Below are positions 35,461 to 48,800 of a stretch of 64,000 nt of DNA, in pieces. The DNA is from Thereva unica (Eukaryota > Arthropoda > Insecta > Diptera > Therevidae). Below the pieces are notes generated by a model. That model saw only the letters and a program-made list of their open reading frames with translations, did no database searches and was not told the origin of the DNA. The stretch lies in contig OX465283.1 of assembly GCA_949987705.1 (NCBI GenBank), forward strand, positions 156,441,850-156,505,849, written 5' to 3'. Numbering within the stretch: position 1 is the first letter of the stretch; every line of letters starts with the position of its first letter. The translations under genes and the position numbers were made by a program.

Positions 35461-36409
35461 TAGTAATTTGGAACTGAAGAATGTGTTATTAAGAAACAAG
35501 TCAATCACCTCTAATCACATTGAGAAAAGTAGGTTCCTGCCCCTATTCTTAATCTTTTGAATTTAAGCATATCAAAAAATATTGATTATAAGCCAGTCTC
35601 TTATACCATGGCAAAAACTGACCAATTATTTTATGACATAATACTGAAATTTGAGTATAGGTATAGCATGACCAGTAAAAATGAGAAGGTGACCTTGGTT
35701 TGCTTATAGCATCTGTTGATAATAATGTAGCATGTTGGTTTCTGCAATTTTTTTCTAAAGTATTGAACTTTGCGTGTGAACTATAATAAAAACTAATAAT
35801 TTCTCTTAAATAATTCACATGACCAAAGTGTGTTAAATATTTTGTAATTGAATTCCTGGAATTTCTCCAAGCTGTGCCCCTCTGTCCAAAATTGAATACA
35901 AATTCATTTACTTTTCAATCATGTTCCAATTTTTTTAAATTTTTGTTTTTGTTGTTCATTCACAAGAAATCAAAGTATCCGGCTAACACCATTATATCAG
36001 GTTCATAAATTTTCGCACAGAATCTTAACAGTGTAAGCTTAAAAAACGTGCGCCGAATCATTAAAGTTGGGAACATAATTGCAGAGTGTCCACTGTGCCA
36101 AGTAAGACGCACGAATTAATTAACTATTGCGCGAGTTGCGTTACTTTCTGGAATGGTGCAATTTTGTGACTGTTGTGTTGACAAATAATAATTACTTATC
36201 GGAAATTCCAAATTGATTTTATATGGAATATGAAAAATCGAGGTGTATTTTTTCAGTATTACATTAGTATGCAGATTGTTGGGTTGGCTGTAATTCATAT
36301 ATATGTGTAGATAATTGCTAATTTAAATATTTTTATAGATTTTCTAAATATTATTATAAGTCATAAAAATATCAACAACTAACAACTTGTTTTTTTTTTT
36401 CAATTTCAG
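35461..36409. other. Region just upstream of the desaturase start exon
   Basis: AT-rich, with no recognised gene or TE ends. It ends in a polypyrimidine run (36390-36405) and CAATTTCAG, so it is probably the 3' part of the intron between an unseen 5' exon and the first coding exon. Confidence 0.6.
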
Positions 36410-36479
36410 ATAATTACATCAGAAACTAAAAACATTTAATACCAAAAAAAACCCAAAATAAAACAAAAAATAATGTGCA
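36410..36479 (+). promoter_or_regulatory. Desaturase 5' untranslated segment with upstream ORF
   Basis: Follows a strong acceptor (ten Ts, then CAATTTCAG ending at 36409). It contains an AUG at 36473-36475 in a good context (A at -3) that opens a 15-codon ORF ending TAA at 36518-36520. That ORF overlaps the desaturase start in another frame. A ribosome must bypass or leak past it, so some translational damping is plausible. Confidence 0.65.
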
Positions 36480-36813
36480 ATGCCGCCAGCAACAACAGCC
36501 GATGTTCTATTAGTATCTAAAAACAATTTTTCTAGTGAAATGTGCCTAACAACGCAAACAGATTCAAACTTAAGTGAACGCAAAATTCCATTAACACAAA
36601 ATAATAATAATAGTAATAATAATAATAATGATAATGTACAAAATAATAGTGACGTAAAAAGTATTTGTGATAATAAAAGTTCATCGGATGTTAAAGATGA
36701 ATTTAAGCCGCAAATAAGATGGCCTGATTTAATTGTGCAAATATTTATACACACAGGGTGCCTATATGGATTATTACTACTATTTTATGTTAAGTTTCAG
36801 ACATTCATATGGT
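36480..36813 (+). CDS. Desaturase coding exon 1 (residues 1-111)
   Basis: Starts at the AUG at 36480 (G at -3), in frame with the conserved WPDLIVQIFIH membrane entry. It ends before GTAAGT at 36814, leaving phase 1. It encodes the extended Asn-rich N-terminus and the first membrane segment. The open frame runs on to 36914 but that part is intron. Confidence 0.9.
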
Positions 36814-39800
36814 GTAAGTATGATATTTTAAAACGTTTTTTATTAGCTCGCTTTCTTGCCTGTCTGTTTGTCCGGTACAAATTTTGCAATAGATTTTTTG
36901 AATACTTACCCTGAAATTTTGCACACAGCTTTAGCTCTGATGACAATGCAATATACCGTTAGATCCATGGCGGCCGTCTCAGGAAAGCGGATTAAAATAT
37001 TCTTCACAACCCCTTCGACATGGGTATCAAATAAAAGGGTATGATGATAAGAAGAATACAATAGGCAATATAGTATTCTAAATATATCGTTAGGTCCATG
37101 GCGGCTTTCTCAAGAGGGCGGATCACCATTTTCTTCATAACTCCCTCGACATGGGTATCAAATGAAAGGGTATTACAGGCAGAATATAATAAGCAATGTA
37201 ATATACCTTATATACCGTTAGATCCATGGCGGTCACCTCAAGCGGCCGGGCTACCATTGTCTTCAGAACTCTCTCGACATGGGTATCAAATAAAAGGGTA
37301 TCATAAAAAGAATACATTTAGCTATATAGTATACATAATAAACCGTTAGATCCATAGCGGCCGTCTCAACATGGCGGATTACCATTGTCATTACTGCAGC
37401 CTCGATATTGGTATTAAATGAAAGGGCATCATAAGAAGAATATAATAGGCTATGTTGTTAGATCCATGGCCACCATCTCAAGAGGGTGGATTACCATTTT
37501 CTTCACAGCCCCTTCGAAATGGGTAGCAAATGAAAGGGTATCACAAAAAGAATACAATAAGCTATAAAGTATACTTAATAAACCGTTAGATCCATGGCTG
37601 CCGTCTCAAGAAGGTGAATTACCATTGTCTAAACGTGGGGCGCATACATGATTGATGCGAATGATTTCTCAACCTCGCTACTCTACACTCCTTTCTATTG
37701 TCTATAGGATGCGCCCTACGTTTTTTCGTTTTAAATCTTACAAATATTTTCATAGCTATTACAAATTCACAATCACAAATATTCAGGACTACAATATCTG
37801 TATGTTGTTAGAAATATGTTTGATGTTCTAAACCTGTATGGGGCTAGGAAAAATTATTTTATACTTTTTAGTTCGTTATAAAAACGTGCTACAATAAAAA
37901 GTTTTATTGATCCAAATAATTATTTGTATTTTCTTGAATGAAAATTAATATTATATAGGTTTAATAAAATCAGTTCGATATATGTAAGTCAGTTCGATTG
38001 CAAGGGTAAAGTCAGTTCGATATAAAAATTTCGAACTCAATACGACAATTAGTTTTTTTTTTTTTTGAGTCTTACTAAATTATTCGACTCAACAATTTGG
38101 ATCCACTACTGGCTACTCAAGTAACTCATCCTTAACTGAGGCCTGTTCACGCAATTCGGCGTCGACTTAAAACGATACGAAGCGCGTTGAAAAACTTTAC
38201 TATGATTAATCACTGGAGATTTTGAAAGTCAAAAGTATGTTTACCATAGTTAACCATAGTGAGGTCTTTGAACGCCGTCAATTGCGTGAACTGGCCCGTG
38301 GTCCCGACTACGAACAGATATCATACAGTTTGGTATCGAAAAAGCACTTGGCGCATGGTTCTACGCCCTCCTTCCATTGTAGGTTTGGTCTATGTCGTAG
38401 TTGAATCTCACATATTCTATTGTAAAAGATTTTCCAAGTTAGTCCCTCTTCATTAACACACGCTAGATCTTTTGAGCACAGGAACCTACCCAATTAAATT
38501 TTTGGATCGAACTTGTTTTACTTGTAATGTGGCCTCGGGTTAGGATCCCCGAAGAGTCCAACCTCGTTCAATAACATAAAAAATTACTACTCCGCAAACA
38601 CATTTCCGATGCGTACCCTTCGCGGCCTCCCGATAAGGGCTGCTCGTCGGAGGGTGGGGGGTCGCGGTATTGGGAGACCCGAGCGGTTCCACCTAGACTC
38701 GTTCATCACCACTTACCTTTTCTTTACGAAAGCGGTCGATCACGGAGTGCCGGTATGGAGCAAAGGTTCCCTGAAGAAATTCCTGGAGAGAGCTATGTCG
38801 TTCGCTGCCTCTCCATCCTGGACTGGACATTATCCTAAAAAAACAACCGTGCCAACACTCTGAAAAAAACCACTTATCAGCAATATAAACACGGGTTATG
38901 CAGAAAGTCAACGTTTAATGGCGCATCAATAGCTAGTAACAATAATTCTCAAATACATATATACGAACAACTATTGCAAACGAAAAAATATTACAAACGA
39001 AATAGTAACATTACCCCTATAGGTTACAATGCTACGACTTACACGTCTAGGTAACCCTGAACTGTTGTGCTAAGGTCGTGGGTACCACAACCTAATTATC
39101 TTCACTCGAAGCTCGACACCGACAACTCGCAACCACCCTGGTACCAAAACGATTCCTGGGTCGACGTTAGTGTTGACGTGCCTGACAGCGCCCAATACCC
39201 TATAACCGCTGTCACAATTATCAGCCAAATAGCAATTAAAACACTACAACACCTTCTATTCAAACTGCAAACCAACTAACATCAGTCTAATATAACATAG
39301 AAATGAATGTGATCGCAACAGCCGGGACCGCCTCTGATATGCGGGATCGGGTGGACCGACGTCTGCCTTGTCAATGCCGGTCTCAGCCCTTCTAACTTGC
39401 GATGAGTCTGCCTAACCCGGTTCCAGTGGTGACCAACAACATCCCAATTCCTGAGCCAACAGCCTGGTGCAACAAACTTCTCTGGTAAGATTCGTGAGCC
39501 AAGGTTCAGTGCTGCAAAATTCTTTTTTGAAGCGCTTGAGCCGGCAATCGAGAAATTTAGGTCGTCTGGTTTTAATCTTTTCTCGGTTTTTTTTTTGTTT
39601 TTTTTTTCTTTGGACTTTTCCCGAAACAATTAAATTTTCACAAAAAAATAATCTCTATGCCGCTTACTAGGCCGGCTTATTCCCGATATACTTTACGGCA
39701 CTTTCTCAAACTTACTAACTGCCGAGTTTTCGAAGGCACGCTCGTTTTCTCGCTGAAAAATTCGATCCTGACTGACTAGAATTTTTCTTGATTGTAGCAA

Positions 39801-42800
39801 CATAAAAGAACAGGCTCAAAACGCCCATTCGAAACGCTTTAGCTACAATACCTTTTGCATAGCTGCAACCATTGACATTCACTCAGCCTCAGCCGATGAA
39901 AGAGTGATAGTCATTTGTCGACGTGTGGGCAAGTCTACCCAGTAATTTAGCGTTGTTGGACCATATCACCCATTCAGTCACTACCGCATTGTACGCATTG
40001 TCCCGTTCTAAAAGCGAGTTTTAAGAAATGATCTTATTGATCGTACTGATCTATTTGTGTTGATTCGATCTGGAACCGTGGATACAAATCTTTTTGTTCG
40101 ATTAACGAATGCTCTCTCGGAATACCACACCATCAATATTGAGCTCTAGATCGAAGTTAGTACATTCGTAGAATTCGCTAGGCATGTGCAAAGTTATTCT
40201 TATAATGATCCGAAAGACGAATGATATTAGCGGCCCATAACTTGTCTCAATTTACAAGTACAGCGTACGCGACTGTTTAGTCCCCACTCCTGGAGCAGGA
40301 TCAAAGTGATCTTCATCATGAAGATCGGCAGACCAGGCATGACGTGCAGAGAGAATAGGCCAATACACTTGTCATCATTTGCACCCAAGACCCTAGAGCG
40401 CATGCTAGACATATAAGTACATAACTCCATTACAGAGGCTCCTAAGTCTACATCTCAACATACATACTGCAAAGGGAGATCGGTGGGCAATGCTCTTCAT
40501 GAAGTAGTGCACATCGTGGAATACTCCCTAGAATTCAAAAGAGTTTACCTTAGGAGCTTTCCCAGATATAAAAGGCGTTTTTTAAACAGCAGAGCCGTAG
40601 CTATACGAAAGGCTCTGGCGAAAGTTCATTCATTCAATGGAATCAGTCAATGGATCGTCGGCATGCTGGAAAGAAGAATCATCTACAGAAGCTGCGTCAA
40701 TACAACAGAGTGATAAAGGCGAAGTGACGCGACACACCTCAGCGTAGAGTGCTGTTGGCTCTGCTATGGCAAATGGCGATGTACAAGATCCTAAGAACAC
40801 TACAAATTAAAGGCAGTCACCTATGCGGGCGACTTGGTGACAGTGATGAATAAAACTGCCCAGACTTGCAACTTTAGCAAAACCGAAGAAGACCAAGGCA
40901 AGACAGGACTAAACAAGACAGCAACATCAAGATAGCAAGAGTGCTCATCACTAAGTGCCAAACGGCTTGCAGTGATAAGCAAAAGGTCCTGCAAAAAGTC
41001 TTGCAGAAAATCTTGCAAAAAGTCTTGCAGTCTTGCCTTGTCCTCGTCCTGTTTTGGCGTGGTCTTGCTTTGGTAGCTCGTCAGACCTTTCTCACCCATT
41101 TAGGGCACATAAAGTGCGCCAACATCCAACGATAGCGTGCGCCGTCGACGATTTTTCCAACTTTGGAAGAATTCAATGTTGAAATACCGAAGATCTAGAT
41201 GGTGCTTCCGTATAAAAGAAGACGTGAACTATACTGGCAAAATGAATTTTCAAGAAAATCCTAAACTATGCCCATGGCTTAAATTTGCTCGTGGAACGCC
41301 TGCGTGTACAGCTTAGTTCTTGGCCTTTTAAATCTTTTGGTTAAAGTTTGGTCGTAGTGAGGTCGTATGTGCCCATTAAAAATCGTTAAAAATTCTGCTG
41401 CCATCATATCCCCCTTAAAAAGTCAAGTGGCCGCTGTTCGGCCGCTGTAAGCCCCTTTTTTTATTTTTACTCGGGACGTGAAAAGATCAATTGTTAAACA
41501 ACGATCTGGCTAGGAGAACAATTTTAAGGCCAATAGCAGCCGAAACATCTTAAGCCAAGGAACTGGTGGAAAGCTATAAAGCGAGGAGATTTCTGAAGAA
41601 TGGAGCTGAAGGAGGCCAAACCTTGAATTGAACTGTAGAGTTAAATAATACATCTGGTCTTAGCAACCATGTATAATATGATTAATTTAGCAATCGTTGA
41701 AAATATATCGTAATTTTTTTTACTGAAAATAATCATTGCACAAAATACAAGAAAATAGCACTTCGATAATAAAATAATTTGATATTGTCAATCGATTCAC
41801 GCATCGAAATAAACTTACAATGCAAGATGTCTGTCACCTATCACCAATACAAACATACAATCATAAAAATTCCAATTATTAATAAGATAAAAAGTTCGTC
41901 TGCACTTTAAGCTGGAAATATGATAATACCACTTTGAAAGTTAAAAAAAAATCGCTGATTAAGCAACGCCAAAGAAAACTCACACCGACACTCCCAAATC
42001 GAGATAAGATTACGAATTAATCCTTTTCAACCCAGCCAAAGCCCAAAAATAAATATAGTAAAAGTAATAAAAGTGAACTTAAAGAGCTAGTCTTAGTTCG
42101 GTCTCAAATTACTCAAAAAACGCAAATTATGCAATTTATGAATCGAAAATTATTCGATGTGTGAAAACGATACCACTTCAACTTAAGACTTGAGTGGTTC
42201 TGGAGCATAAGACGCATGCGCAATTAAATTATTTTTATTTGAATGAATGCATAATAGATAAAAGCAAGAAATTAAGTCAATCAGCTGCGCGCCATGACCT
42301 TTGTGTAGGAAATAATTGGCGTAAATTTTTTCGCAAGACTAAACTTAAAAAACAAAACGAAAAAAAAATATAGGTTTCAATTGGCGAAGAATTATGTTTC
42401 AATGCCATGCCCAAAATTAGAATTATGAAAAATGTTTTTGAGTCTCTCAACGGAAACTTTCGGCATATATTATTTTAAAGCTTGGAAGAATTAGACAAAC
42501 ACAATAACAAAACAAATATTGACTCTCTAGTTTTTCTTTTATTCATTTTTCATTGGAACTTGGAAACAGACCTCTTAAAGTGTTTTGTTTATTATTCTCA
42601 CGTAAAACAAACAAAATTAATTATTGACATTCAAATGATGTTGACAAAAATTCTAGCCTAAATGTTAATAGAAAGCAAAGAAAGTCACGTGCGCACCGTG
42701 TTTTCTTTGCGGTTGTTCCCATTGATCGATTCATCTTGGATCAATGTTTGCATATGGAACGATTCTAAGTACAATTGGAAATTGTATTCGTCAAATGAAA

Positions 42801-45800
42801 TCACAATACGGTATCAAAGGAGAATGCAAATTTTGGTACTCACCTCCAATAGCTATGTATAATATGCCATTGGATAGGTATTTTTGAGCTGAATATAAGT
42901 TACTATAGCGCCTAGTTTGAAATCTTTGTCCGTTTTGAGTAATACGGTCAGAACTGTACAAAGATATAGTTTTACATATCACCATGTATTTTTGTAACCC
43001 TATAACCTATTTCCGTGAGTAAGGCAACAATGAACGCAGAATTCCTCCACCTAACAATGATGGTAAAATTTTTGGTTCTATCTTATGAGTCGTCAAAGTC
43101 CTGCAGGCACCGTGCAGGCCAATACGTGCCTGTTGCAGGCTAAATGGAACGAGTTTTATTTTTACTGGGTGCCTTGTCTCTTAGACTTGACTGTTCGAGT
43201 AGGATCTCGTTGAACAATGTATCATTGCTAACAACAATGTGATTCCGACCAACTGAGGCTTCCCGGGTTTCTGACCGCAGCCATTCGCCAACAGACCAAC
43301 TTTACGAAAGCGGAACTCGGATGTGGTCCGTGGAGCTCCCCAATTCCATTTCAGCTTGCGTTGCCTTGAACTACTGGTGGGTACAGAAACCCAACCCAGT
43401 GTAGAGGGGCAGATGTCTAAATCTACTTGTTGGTTTGGCATAGAACTGCTGGCCCTATTTGATAAGGGAGCTGATGCTACTGGTAGGTCCACAAACTTTG
43501 GTCAAAACGCCTACTGTCTGGGTTTCCTGCCTCCTGACTTCTCGGGTTCTAGACCGCCGTCCTGCCTTCGGTATGTAAAGAAGGAATTTGTGAAAGAAAG
43601 GAGTTTGCTCCTCAATCCCCTGCCCTCCTTACATTGGCCCTCTCCAGCTTAATTAGTCCATAAAAGTACCATGAGTATTGTAGGAAGGGAAACTCTATTC
43701 TGACAGAACCTCCATATCAGGGTTACGAATTACACAACAGGGCACGCATGGTGCCCAGACAAGCTGGTTAAACGACTGTACAATGACATGCATCCCTCGA
43801 TACGGTAACTTTAAATCATGGCTTGGTAGGTCCGATCATATTAGTTCATCCCTTCCAGAACAGCTACCAGTGGCCACCACTATAAGTGGAGAATTTTATA
43901 ATGGATCCACAAAAGTTCGTATACACCGTGCAATTGTAGCTGCATAAAAACTGCTTTACCCGCTAACATCCCAATAATTTCAGCAAACTTTCAAAAGCTT
44001 TGTTAGTCCGATTCATACGTCTGCGTGTATTTAAGGTCTATTTTTTTTTTTTTTTTTTTGTGGTAGGATGAAAGTTAGGAGTCGTGGTTTGACTCCTTCT
44101 TTGGGCATCACTGTTGATCGACTCCGTTACTATCGTCGACTCCGCGATTGAACTAACAATTAAAACCCATTCGACCCTCGGACAGTAACAACAAAGAAAA
44201 ATCCCACCCTGGTACCAGCTCGGTTTTTTTCTGATTGACTCTACTCAAAGATAAACTACACTATTGTCTACTGTTAACTCACAAACATTTAAACAGGTGT
44301 AGACTTTGGTCAGGTTTTTCCACGTAATACTTCGATCTTACATACGATCTTTGATCTTCAAGAGCTACTCTACCTAAAACGATACATGTACAAGCCCCTT
44401 TTCAAGAGCTCGTTTTATTAAAAATTAAAATACACTTGAAATGAAAGAAAAATTCCTTTAGCTTTGAACTACATAATGACATAATTTTGGTACGTCATCC
44501 ACTTCAAGGTGTTGCCAGCCTGTACATTATTTATGAAGTATTTCCCTCCATATATTCGTCATTATTCATTCCAAATTCCACATTAAAAATAATCACGTTT
44601 CACTCTACATATTTTTGCTCTATACTCAATCGGCACCTGTCAGCAGGAAATCTGATTGACAAAAATATCGACCGAATGCGGATGGCTATTTTGAAAATTC
44701 TACAAGATCCGTAGGTGATTAAATTCTCAATATTAATGCCGGAAGCACTAAATCAAACCTAAAAAGCGATTACCGTATCATCGGTCTTATAAAAACGTCG
44801 ATATTGGGGAGTTCAATGAAAACATTCATCGCTTTTACAACTTTCTTTCAAAGTGTATACAATTAAATGATTGATGAACGAACGGATTTGCGATTTTGTA
44901 AATACTTAGGTATTCGAAGGTACATCAACAAACACAAGAAGCACGAAAGGTGGATCATGTATAATGTGTCTAAAATCTATTTCTTTAACATCTTGACGAT
45001 TAAAATAAACTTTCTCATATTCAAGATACATATTTTTTGTTAACTAGAAACAGCAAAAAATACTTTATCACCTGCGAGTACTAAATCTCAAATTTCATTG
45101 ATCCTAAAATATTCACTAATTGATTTAAGAGTTGGTCCAGAAATAGAAAATGCGATTTTTTTCGCATTATGAAAAACTGAATGAGTTTGGTTCATTGCCC
45201 GAACTGTGGAGGAGGACTGATATTTTTTCGAGAGATTACCTTAAGTCTTAAGTACACTCTAGAGGCTGTTAGTATGCGCATTAGTAGCGCACTGGGAACG
45301 GGCTAAAATATTACAAGAAGCATACATTTTCCAGCTGGTGAATTGGTGCAAAGTTTGCTTTCGGCTACAATCTGTGTAGACATCTCTGGTAAACTTTGAA
45401 CACTTGCTCCTGTTTGCTGAAATCGCTTTATATAAGATACGGGGGAATGTTGGAACAAGTTATTAGTACGTACTATAGATAGATGTGACTAAATTAATTA
45501 GAAAATTTAATTACTTGTTTGAGTATTTCTTGTTTAAGGTGTATTGTGTGCCGTTGATAAATGTTTGAGGATGAGAAAAGTTGAAAGATCGACGCGTTGC
45601 GCATTATATGAAATTGGAAAAGTTACTCCTTCTACATTTTGTTATGAGCATAAACATAAAGGAATAAGACTATTAACTAAATCGAACAGCACTAATATAT
45701 TAATGTCAATAGATGGTTTCAATTCGGACCTGGCACCTTACTACGGCTCTCTCCACTAGCGAACTGTCCTCAGATGGGAGCCAGAAGAGCTTCACTAAAC

Positions 45801-48800
45801 GATAATGAACGATAGTGCGAGTTGCTGTACAAACAAGATGGAATTTTGAAAAGGAAATAGGAATCAAATGATGGAGCGACGCTTTCATACGTGCAAATGG
45901 TGCACTTGCACCGGGCGCAGTTAGACGAGAGCACAATTTCAGAAAATCTTTAAAAAAAAATTAAAAATGTGTTCCCGTGACTTCATTTTCATCTATTAAA
46001 GGAATTGTGTCTGTTTCCATTTACCTTCCGATCAAAAAATGAAGAGCTGATGGGGCGCAATATTGGATACTGCACCGGGCGCAAAAAACCAAGCGCCGGC
46101 TCTGATAGGATTCATATACCCGTACCCGGAGTAAGGTGATGGATGGTCTTCGCGGGATGGATGGAAGATCCGGCGGTCATCTAGGGATGAACAAAACGGC
46201 CAGTTTCACACGAGCCAACAGGCAACCAACAAAAATCGGCTGAAAACATCGTTTGTGGAGAAGAGGGTGAAAGAGGACGGAGCGGTGGGCAGATTTTTTA
46301 ACCAACTCTTTAACTATGTTTTCCGAGTCAACTTTATGACATCTGTGTGGTTGTTGTTGTTTTTTCTTACTAGAAGAAATGAGAGAGAAACAGCAGAAAA
46401 GAGAATTAAGGTTAAAAATAACAACAACAAGCAAAGCCTTCTGTCGTACAGTTGGTTGGAAAATTTGGCTCGTGTGAACGCCCATGCGATTTTTCATCCA
46501 ACTTCAAAGGGGAATGAACCATAACAGCAGATTTTTGGTTGTGGCTGTTGGCTCGTGTGAAACTGGCCAACCCTGGAGAAAGTAGGATAATATTTTTATT
46601 GGTTACTTAGGAAGAACGACGTCGATAAATTTTGTCACAAATGCACGATCTGCATCACATCCCATGGCCCATTGTCAAATCCAAAACGGAAATGCAGTAG
46701 TATGTTGTTGGCGCGTCACTTGAAAGAATTTTGATAGACGTGTGGGGAGCCATCCCAGCAGCAGATAGGGGCAGCGGTTACTTAACGGTTCAAAGTGACT
46801 GGGACTACGTGCCACTCTTCTTAATGGCATACAGGACAGCTATCCTGATGTTCGGGAAACAGATTATGCTACCAGATGATTTAAAGTTTAAAATAACACC
46901 AGAAACAAGCCAACCACCTAACGAATACTCCTCTGCACAAAAAGCGAAATCAACGGAAATCCACGAAACGATCCGGGAAACCTGCCATCGACCGACAACG
47001 GATGGAGGACCCACTACGACCTAAGGGCTAACGGAGCTGGATTTTGGTTCAAATTTGCCGTCGTATGCCCGTGTGTATAGTTCAATACTGGAACATTCAA
47101 ATTTTGTGGTCAAGTTTGGCCGTTGTGAGCCCGTATGTGCTCCCAAAAATGATTAAAAACTCTACGGCGGCCGGTGTTCGCCCGTTGTAGGGCCATCTTT
47201 TATTTTTATTCGAGTAACTTTAAATTTTTATATGTATCGAAAATCATTTTTTTTTTGTTTTTTGTCAGAATTTTTGGTTGGACCGTAGTTTTTAAATGAT
47301 TTCACTGAACCTGTCCGCAAACATTTTGGAAATTTCTTGGCGGTGTGATACCGTCGAACCGCATTGTAGGATTATCATCCGATATGTGTGCATTTCTTCG
47401 GTTAGCTCAGCCTTAAAATCATCATCGTTTCAAGAAGAGTAGGAAAGAAAGTCTTCGCTGGAAGTATAAAAGAAAGAGAAGAGAGAGAAAACTCATAGTC
47501 AAAAAGAAAGCAAGTTGGACTTGGTTGCTGCGGAAGTGAAGACCCTTCTCCACACATCGAACTGGATAACAGTAGCTAGAGATCGAGACAACTGGAGGTG
47601 AAGAAGCAGGGAGGACAAGGCTTAGATGGAGCTGATGTAGCATTGGAAAAAGAAGATACGCTAATCAAAAGAATTCCTTCGGCTTGTGCAGCCTACTCTG
47701 TTTTTCTATTTCACTTTCGAAATTCTTATCCTAGGCTTATTTTAAAGTCTATGATCTCTGTCTGTCTTATAAACGTTTTTTGGCCTAAAATGGGTTAAGC
47801 AGTACTAACGACAGCATTTTTCAGGCATTTGCAAGCCTTCAGAGATCTCGTCTGCATCAGTTATTGTTGGCCGATAAAGAAAATAGGAAAGCTTGATTTA
47901 GGAATTTTGACATAACCATCATCTAGTTTAGATATTGTACAATTAGACGACTATTTTTATCAATCTCTGCAGAGTTCCAACCTTTTTATTTAAAAATAAA
48001 ATTTTATTATTATAAATGCATTAGATTCTAATCAAATCTTACTAAAACTTTATATACTTTTTATATCATTTCAGTTCTAGTCCTCATAGTTGCATCTGGC
48101 TTTGGAATCACAGCCGGCGCTCATAGACTTTGGTCGCATAAATCCTACAAAGCAAACTTGCCACTACGGATTTTGTTAATATTTTTATTTACAATAGCAG
48201 GCCAGGTATGTAACGAATTTATATATATAATTATTTTTTATTTAACAAAAAAATTATTAAACTTAATTCTTCATAATTAAAAGTATGGAAAGACCTGACG
48301 CTGTTAAAGCGAAATCTCTATACAAACTCTATTACTGAGTTTCCATGCAGAGTTTACCCTGGGTATATTCGGAGTAAGCGCCCTTCGAAACTGGGTTTGA
48401 GTAAAGTTTCGTTAAATTCTCAAGTAAACTCGTCGAAAACAGTCAAGTAAAAGCATGGTTTTGCATCTGTGTGTGTGTTGAGTCTCTTTGATTTGGGAAG
48501 AAAAACGTTACCTCAAAGAATGGAATATAGTCATAAAAATATTCTTACAATTGTTATTTCAATATAAATCAGACTGAACATAGATTACTCATAATGTTAA
48601 CCTCAGCCTATCTTTTCAAATCAAAGCAGGGATTAATCATTAATCATTTCCATTGTTGTTTAATGTTATCTTTGTCAAAGTGACTAACCCCAAGCACTTG
48701 AGGTTTCAGTATCTGCACAACAGAAAACTTGAAGACCTTTGCTATGCTGGTGATATCTGCTTGTTTTCGCAAACATAAATTGATATGGTGAAGAAATTAC

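Noticed and set aside
36419..36754. 111-codon - strand frame with a run of leucines
   Set aside because: It is the antisense shadow of desaturase exon 1; the leucine run is the complement of the AAT/AAC Asn codons.
36856..37349. Two + strand and one - strand open frames of 60-83 codons right after exon 1
   Set aside because: They lie wholly or mostly in the 125-bp tandem array, and the peptide repeats follow the DNA repeats.
36945..37632. CRISPR-like array
   Set aside because: Units are diverged throughout with no constant short repeat and unique spacers, in a eukaryotic intron.
46255..46524. 89-codon + strand frame and opposing 106-codon frame as genes
   Set aside because: Both lie inside the MITE at 46198-46568 and include its terminal repeats.
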